Shown here in pieces: positions 58,729-64,000 of a stretch of 64,000 nt of DNA. Each line of letters opens with the position of its first letter. Within the stretch, counting starts at the first letter, position 1. The translations under genes were made by a program, and so were the position numbers. The stretch is from Porphyra umbilicalis (taxonomy: Eukaryota > Rhodophyta > Bangiophyceae > Bangiales > Bangiaceae): positions 1-64,000 of the forward strand of contig KV918991.1 of NCBI GenBank assembly GCA_002049455.2, read 5' to 3'. The notes under the pieces were generated by a model that saw only the letters and a program-made list of their open reading frames with translations, did no database searches and was not told the origin of the DNA.

Positions 58729-60009
58729 ATGGGCCTGCTGATGCTGATTCGACGACGGTCGCGCGCCGCCCGCGGACACCGCCGTCGCCACTACCGCGGT
58801 TCTGTTCCTGGGCGTCGGCCCAACAAGCGGCGTGACTTTGCCGCTGGCCTGTTCAACATCCAGCGCGACTACTTCGGGGTCAACGCGGAGCCGCCGATCT
58901 ACGACGACCGTGATTTCGAGACGCGCTTCCGTGTGCCGCGCAGTGTGTTTCGGCGCATCTACCTGGCCGTCAAGGACGAGCCGTTCTTCCAGCAGCGCAT
59001 CAACGCGACGGGCCGCCTGCAGGCGCACCCGCTGCAAAAGGTCGTGGCCGCCTTCCGCGTCATCGCGTACGGCGAGGCGGCCGACCGGTCGGACGAGTAC
59101 GTGCGCCTTTCTCGCTCGACGGTGGCGCAGGCGACGAAGCTTCTCCTAGAATTCATCGTGCGGCGGTGGGCATCGACCTACCTACGCCGTCCCAACCAGT
59201 CGGAGCTCAAGGCTATGATGGCGCGCAACGCAGAGCGCGGCTTTCCCGGCTGTATGGGCTCGCTGGACTGTACCCACTGGGAGTGGCATCAGTGCCCGAC
59301 GGGCATGGCGGGCGCGTACCAGAGCCGGAAGGGCTCGCGCGGCGTTGTCGTCGAGGCCGTATGCGACGAGGACCTGTGGATTTGGCACCTGTTTGTCGGT
59401 GCTCCCGGCAGTTTGAACGACATCAACGTTTTGAACCAGTCGCCTCTGTACCTAGACGTCACGGCAGGCCGGTGGCCGCCGCGGGGCGTGACGTTTACCG
59501 TGAATGGGACCACCCGCACGCTACCTTACTACCTAGTCGACGGCATCTACCCTCGCTACGCGTTCCTAGTGTCCCCCCACCCCATGCCTATGACCGACGA
59601 GGACAAGACGTTCAACCGGCTGCAGGAGGCCATTCGCAAGGACGTTGAGCGGCTGTTTCGCGTTCTGACAAAGCGGTTTCACATCGCCTTGCACCCAGGA
59701 CGGTATAGCTCCGTGAAGCAGCTGATCACCACGTACAAGGCGGTCTGTATTTTGCACAACATGTGCGTGGAGAGCCGTCGAGACGGCTTTTTGAGCCGCC
59801 GCAGAGGGGGGACTAACGAGGGAGGGGGTGCGGCTGGTGAGGGTGAGGGACCTGCAGGCGCGGCTGCTGCCGCCGCGGAGGGTCATGATGGGAACGACGG
59901 TGGGGCGGAGGATGGTGGCGCTGCTGCCGCCGGGGGACCTGCGCCTGGCGGCGGCGGCGCCGCCGGCCCGGCCGACGCTGTCGATGCTGCTAACCCGCCC
60001 CCGCATTGA
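58729..60009 (+). pseudogene. PIF/Harbinger DDE nuclease, copy 2 (C-terminus frameshifted)
   Basis: Same ATG as copy 1 (58729 here; an extra in-frame ATG exists at 58639). It lacks one C in the run before CATTGAACGC, so the frame ends at TGA 60007-60009 after 426 residues, losing the last roughly 52 residues. The Gly after the catalytic Glu region is changed: VERLFGVL in copy 1 is VERLFRVL here. A nearby Arg is Ser (PGRYSSV). The rest of the core (LDCTHWEW, NDINVL) is kept. Likely inactive or reduced, but the run-length change could be a sequencing error. Confidence 0.85.
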
Positions 60010-60181
60010 ACGCCGTGGGGCAGCCGCCCGCGGGCGGCATGGTTGCTGTCTTTGATGCTTGGGGCGAGACTCGCAACCCCACCGAACACGCGCAACTCCG
60101 TGCCGACCTGTCGGCGCACGTGTGGAGCGACCGCGGCGAGCTGCTGGCACCCTATGTTTTCTAGAGCAGCTGTACGGTTAC

Positions 60182-60224
60182 ACAAAGGTTTTTTTTTCCC
60201 CGTTGGGCAGGGGTTTTTTTTCCT
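60182..60224 (+). repeat. 43-bp T-rich motif after the nuclease gene, copy 2
   Basis: Same motif and place as in copy 1 (ACAAAGG, T run, CCCCGTTGGGCAGGGG, T8, CCT). Confidence 0.85.
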
Positions 60225-61644
60225 TGACATGGTAGTCCATTGTGTGTCCCGGTAGGTCTGAGCCAGTTGGAACGCACGCGCGCGGATCCGGAAAAACGAA
60301 ACAGGACAAGCAGTCGCCCGCGGGCGGCGTGCACAGAGATGCGATGGTCGCACGTGGGACCGGTCGGCCGCGCGGAGGGGCGCCAACAGGCGGCGCTGGT
60401 GGTGCCGGCCGACCCGCACGTGCCGCCGCCAGTCGCCAGCGAAGGGCCGGCTGCGACCGTGAGGAGAGGCGCAGAGCGCCGCGCCCCCGTCGGCGGTGCC
60501 CGGGGAGGCAACGACGCACCGATGGTAGCTGGGGCCACCGGCTCCTGGGAGGACGCGCCGGCGCTCGCGGCCAGGGGCAGCGCGCACGACGACACGCAGC
60601 CGCTCGCGGGCGGCGGCGGGCTCTGCTCTGACGAGCTGCTGGCCTTGGCAACGACGGGCCAACAGCAGCGTGGTCTTCGACAAAGACACGGAAACCTTCG
60701 GCGGCAGGCCACTGACGCTTTGGGATTTTACAAAGAGAACGGGTGTTCATTGGCTGCACGACACTAATTTTAATAAACATTTTGTTGAAGCTTGGAATTA
60801 CAGTCGGATCTGTCCTAGTATAGACGAAATCACAATACAAAACGCCGGAAATGCCGGCGTTCGACCAATGAGCACAAAACAGCTGAATACTATATTTGCA
60901 TTTCAGCCGTACTCTCGATGAAACACCTTCACTGCTGTCGGTGGGGCCGTCCACCGCGGTGGCTTCGCGGTGGCTTCGCAACGCTGGAAACGGCCCCCGG
61001 GGGCCCTGTCCTGAGAAGGCCGCTGCGGCCACAGCCGCCGCGGCCGCCCTCCTGCTGCGCCACAGCGCCGCCGTCCCTGCCGCCAGCCGCGGCCGCCGCC
61101 CCTCTCCGCAGGCGAGGGTGGGCGACAGCGGGGGTGGCGTCAGCGGCAGGGGCGCCGGCGGCGGCGGCAGAGGTGTCGGCGGTCGCGGCGGTGGCCGCCG
61201 CCTTACCGAGGAGCTGCCGCGCCTGCTGCGCCTGCGGCGCCCCGCCCTGACGCGCCGCCTGCATCACATTGGTGTCGAGCGGCAAGGGGCGGGGCGCGCG
61301 TGTAGCCGCCGCTCCCTCGGCGTTGTGCGTCGGCGCGGAGCCGAGGAGCGGCACGCGGCGCGGCGGCAGCGCATCGCGCTCCAGCGGGGCGGGGCGCATC
61401 GCGCGCCGCCGGGGGGCAGCGCAGGTCCACACCGCGCGTTACCCCACGCGCCGCGCCCTGGTCGGCCGCTGCGACGGAGATGTGCGCGCATGTCACGCGC
61501 GCGGGGGGGGGGGGCGCGTGTTTAGCTGGTGTGGAGGATGCGACTCGGGCCGGAAAAGAGTGCGGGGGGTGCGGGGGGTCATAGGCAAACGCTGCGCGCT
61601 CGGTCCTTTTCATGCCGCACGTGGGCAAGCAATGATACTTGTGT

Positions 61645-61687
61645 AGGAAAAAGAACCCCTGCCCAACGGGGAAAAAAAAACCTTTGT
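61645..61687 (-). repeat. 43-bp T-rich motif after the Myb-like gene, copy 2
   Basis: Inverted partner of the motif at 60182. One A of the long A run (plus strand) is G here. Confidence 0.82.
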
Positions 61688-61745
61688 CATACTCAACATA
61701 CCCACGCAACACGTCGCACACAAAGGCAACAAACTACAGGTCCAT

Positions 61746-62948
61746 CTACTCGGAATCATCGCTGTCGTCCAGCGACTCGCTGTCCTCGTCCAGGTTGCGA
61801 GTCGTGTTCGGGCTGCGCGCAAGCTGAGCCGCGGCTGCCTGCCGCTTGGTCTCCAGCGACTGACGGCCAGCGCCAGTCTTGGCGTGTTGACGCACGCGGG
61901 CCGGCGCAGCCTTGGCCGCCGCCGCCGCCGCCAGAGCAGAGGCTGATGTACTATCAGCACCCAAAGGCGCCGCCAGCGCTCCTCGCCCCGGCGGCGCCCG
62001 CGCTCCGGCGGCAGGGCCGGCAGCCGCCCGCACCGTCCCCGTCGAGTTATCAACACCCAGACCGGCGACGCCGTCGCCCACACCGCCGATAGAGTCGTCA
62101 GTCCCCTCACCCCCTCCCTCGTCAATAGCAGACGAGCTCGCCACACCCGCACGCTCCAGCATCTTCTGCGTAATGGCTAAACGGTAACGAGCCGCCTCAG
62201 GGGTGTGCCGCATCAGCGGCGAATCAAAAAAGCAAAGGGCAGTGCGCTCGTGCTGCGCGTCGGTGAGCTTGTGGAGAGCTTCAGTGCTGGCCTTGACCTG
62301 AGCGTCCATCTGCACGTCCTCTTGGCGCTGCATCTTGGCCGCCTTGATGCCGACAGGGCGACCCTGAAAGCCGCCGTTGCGTCGGCTGCGGCCGCTACCG
62401 CTGCCGCTGCCACTCTCCTCCTCGTCAGACGACGTGTCGCCCATAATGTCCATGCCCGAGGCGTCGCCGCCGTTGGCGGCGCCGCTAAACTTGTCGCTCT
62501 GCCGCAAGACGCGCCAACACGCGACCCACTTGCAGTGCGCGACTTTGGCCTTGCGCTTGCGCGTCTTGTCGTCGACCTTGTCCTGGTTGCGGTCCTCTCG
62601 GATCGCGTCGTAAATGTCCAGCGAGCAATAGCGCGCCACAGCGCCGCTGATAATGTCCTCCTCCGTCGGGTTGCCAGTGGTCGGCATGGCCTTAACAGCC
62701 AGGTAGTGCGACGTGAAGGCGCTCACACCCGCCCGAATGCGCTTAAACTGCTTCTCCAGCGCACTTGGAAGGCGCTCCACTCTCATCGGCCCCTTCCTCC
62801 GCACTTTCTCACCCCACACCTTGTGCACCGTCGCCCATAGGTTGTCCTTGGTCCGGGCAGTCCCCTTCACCGCGTCGCTCGTCACCTCCAGGTACGCCTC
62901 ACAGAGGGGCACACGGTCGGCGTCCGTCCACCCCAGAGCAGACCCCAT
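61746..62948 (-). CDS. Harbinger-associated Myb/trihelix-like protein, copy 2
   Basis: ATG at 62948, 400 residues, same organisation as copy 1: Myb/SANT-like segment, CKWVACWRVLRQSDKF region, acidic Ser/Gly stretch and acidic tail. Only a few substitutions were seen (for example Ala to Glu in the DAIREDRNQD segment, Met to Ile in RLAITQKML, Gly to Ser in GADSTSA). It is open throughout, so this partner gene could still be made although the nuclease of this copy is damaged. Confidence 0.85.
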   Translation of the reverse strand: MGSALGWTDADRVPLCEAYLEVTSDAVKGTARTKDNLWATVHKVWGEKVRRKGPMRVERLPSALEKQFKRIRAGVSAFTSHYLAVKAMPTTGNPTEEDIISGAVARYCSLDIYDAIREDRNQDKVDDKTRKRKAKVAHCKWVACWRVLRQSDKFSGAANGGDASGMDIMGDTSSDEEESGSGSGSGRSRRNGGFQGRPVGIKAAKMQRQEDVQMDAQVKASTEALHKLTDAQHERTALCFFDSPLMRHTPEAARYRLAITQKMLERAGVASSSAIDEGGGEGTDDSIGGVGDGVAGLGVDNSTGTVRAAAGPAAGARAPPGRGALAAPLGADSTSASALAAAAAAKAAPARVRQHAKTGAGRQSLETKRQAAAAQLARSPNTTRNLDEDSESLDDSDDSE

Positions 62949-62968
62949 CCTCTTGGGCAGCGAATACG

Positions 62969-63943
62969 TCACAGCCGGTAGGGAGGCGGCGGGTGGGCAG
63001 GGAACAGCTGGGGCGGCCGCCGAGGTACAGGGACGAGCTGGTAGGTCGGGTCGACAGAGGGATGGTTCCCCTGCAAGACGTACACCGGACGGCTCAGGGG
63101 CTCGGCCGACGTCGGCTGCCGCAACGGCTGCGACGGCGCGGGCCACCAGGTCCACGGCGAGGAAGTGCTCCGTGTCGGCGTCTGGGTCAGCACCCACTGC
63201 AGCTCTTGCGTGTCGCCCAGATCTCCGTACTGGTCGACCCGCCAGGGCGAGGGGGTATCAGGCACACGCCAAAGAGGCGCCGGTCGTGAAGCCTCCCAGG
63301 TTGGGACTTGGTCGTCGCCCCACGCCTCGCAGGAGGGAGCCCACCTCCAACTCGGAGGGGGGCCCGCCGGACGACGGGGCAGGGTGCACGGGCGGTCCCA
63401 GCCGTCGCCGCTTGGCGAGCGCCAGTCGCCCTGTGGCGGGCCAGGCGGTGGGCCCCACAGCTGGCGCGGCGGGCTGCGCGGGCGGTAGTTGTCCCGGCCG
63501 CCCCTGAAATGGGGCGGACCTCTTGGCGGGCTTGGGGGAGGACCCGGCGTCGGAGGCCGCGGCGGGCCGGGAGGACCACCAGCCGGCGGGCGCCGAGCGC
63601 TCCCACCAAAGTGGTTGGGGGAGAATGGCGGGCCCCTTGTCGGCCGGGGAGGGGCGCCCAAGGGCGGCCGAGGGGGGCTCGGTCGTCGCCAGCCGTCGTT
63701 GTCGCCACCGCCACGCGGACCCGCACGCACAGGGCCAGGAGGGCCGCCGCCAGCACCGCGGTCGTCCCAATCGCCGCGGTAGCGCACGTTCCGCCGTTGC
63801 TGCTCACAGTCGTCGCGCTCGCCATGTCGGCGGCCGCGACCGAGAGGGGAGTGATGCCGCTTAAAAGGCCGGGGTCGCCCGCCCTCTGGGGCACCACCAA
63901 AGCCGGGGGGCGGGCGATGCCCACCCGGCGCCCCGTGCCGCAT
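62969..63943 (-). CDS. Arg/Gly/Pro-rich ORF upstream of the Myb-like gene, copy 2
   Basis: ATG at 63943, 324 residues, equal in length and position to the ORF in copy 1, with a few substitutions (for example DDFEQQ to DDCEQQ, HFGRSARR to HFGGSARR). Preservation of the open frame between copies supports coding. Function unknown. Confidence 0.5.
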   Translation of the reverse strand: MRHGAPGGHRPPPGFGGAPEGGRPRPFKRHHSPLGRGRRHGERDDCEQQRRNVRYRGDWDDRGAGGGPPGPVRAGPRGGGDNDGWRRPSPPRPPLGAPPRPTRGPPFSPNHFGGSARRPPAGGPPGPPRPPTPGPPPSPPRGPPHFRGGRDNYRPRSPPRQLWGPPPGPPQGDWRSPSGDGWDRPCTLPRRPAGPPPSWRWAPSCEAWGDDQVPTWEASRPAPLWRVPDTPSPWRVDQYGDLGDTQELQWVLTQTPTRSTSSPWTWWPAPSQPLRQPTSAEPLSRPVYVLQGNHPSVDPTYQLVPVPRRPPQLFPAHPPPPYRL

Positions 63944-64000
63944 GGGCGGAGGAGGGGGGGAGGGGGGGGCGGAGGCATGTGCGGGTGCTCACAAGCGTCC

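Larger units (their letters stand above)
57376..64000. mobile_element. PIF/Harbinger element, copy 2 (both ends missing)
   Basis: Matches copy 1 at an offset of 17132 bases over the whole 6.6 kb, with scattered single-base changes and a few run-length changes. The left end is cut by the N and the right end by the window. Gene content is the same as copy 1, but the nuclease gene is damaged. Confidence 0.92.

Overview
The window looks like nuclear DNA of a GC-rich, intron-poor eukaryote. The reasons are a triosephosphate isomerase gene split by a clean GT-AG intron (donor GTATGT, branch site TACTAAC), a Polycomb-type E(z) methyltransferase, an F-box protein, a U1-type zinc-finger protein, a chromodomain Ty3/gypsy retrotransposon, PIF/Harbinger elements and many short fold-back elements. 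No bacterial operon logic and no tRNA or rRNA was seen. A GC-rich alga (for example a bangiophycean red alga) or a similar protist would fit, but this is inference; nothing in the window fixes the taxon.

Layout. 0-0.75 kb: end of an unrecognised gene with an in-frame stop. 1.1-9.1 kb: three tandem-repeat arrays (I, II, III) around a membrane-protein ORF and an E(z)-like gene (4.25-7.16 kb). 9.1-10.2 kb: a Tc1/mariner-IS630 type transposase that abuts array III. 10.2-14.7 kb: gene-poor, with a 30-bp minisatellite. 14.9-25.2 kb: a complete, young gypsy chromovirus on the minus strand, inserted into a fourth array (IV, continuing to 26.75 kb). It carries an extra antisense gene. 27.1-28.1 kb: zinc-finger gene. 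29.15-30.5 kb: F-box gene. 30.5-40 kb: C-rich low-complexity DNA, a small Ala/Lys-rich protein gene, and a cluster of MITE-like and other nonautonomous elements, some nested. 40-48.7 kb: PIF/Harbinger copy 1, with a DDE nuclease convergent to a Myb/trihelix-like gene. 48.9-49.5 kb: carbonic anhydrase remnant. 49.5-51.7 kb: more fold-back elements. 52.4-54.4 kb: secreted flavin amine/L-amino-acid oxidase. 55.8-56.9 kb: triosephosphate isomerase. At 57375 a single N joins a second, almost identical Harbinger copy that runs to the window end.

The host genes are scattered and do not form a pathway: chromatin silencing (E(z)), ubiquitin targeting (F-box), glycolysis (TPI), extracellular amine oxidation and carbonic anhydrase. 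Most of the sequence is mobile or repetitive. The least explained parts are the tandem arrays, whose units (140-143, 164 and 253 bp) are open in one frame but are not multiples of three, and the shared 3'-end motif of the two convergent Harbinger genes. Coordinates come from reading by eye; no alignment or database search was run. Several open frames begin at GTG or TTG, so starts were moved to the first in-frame ATG where one exists.
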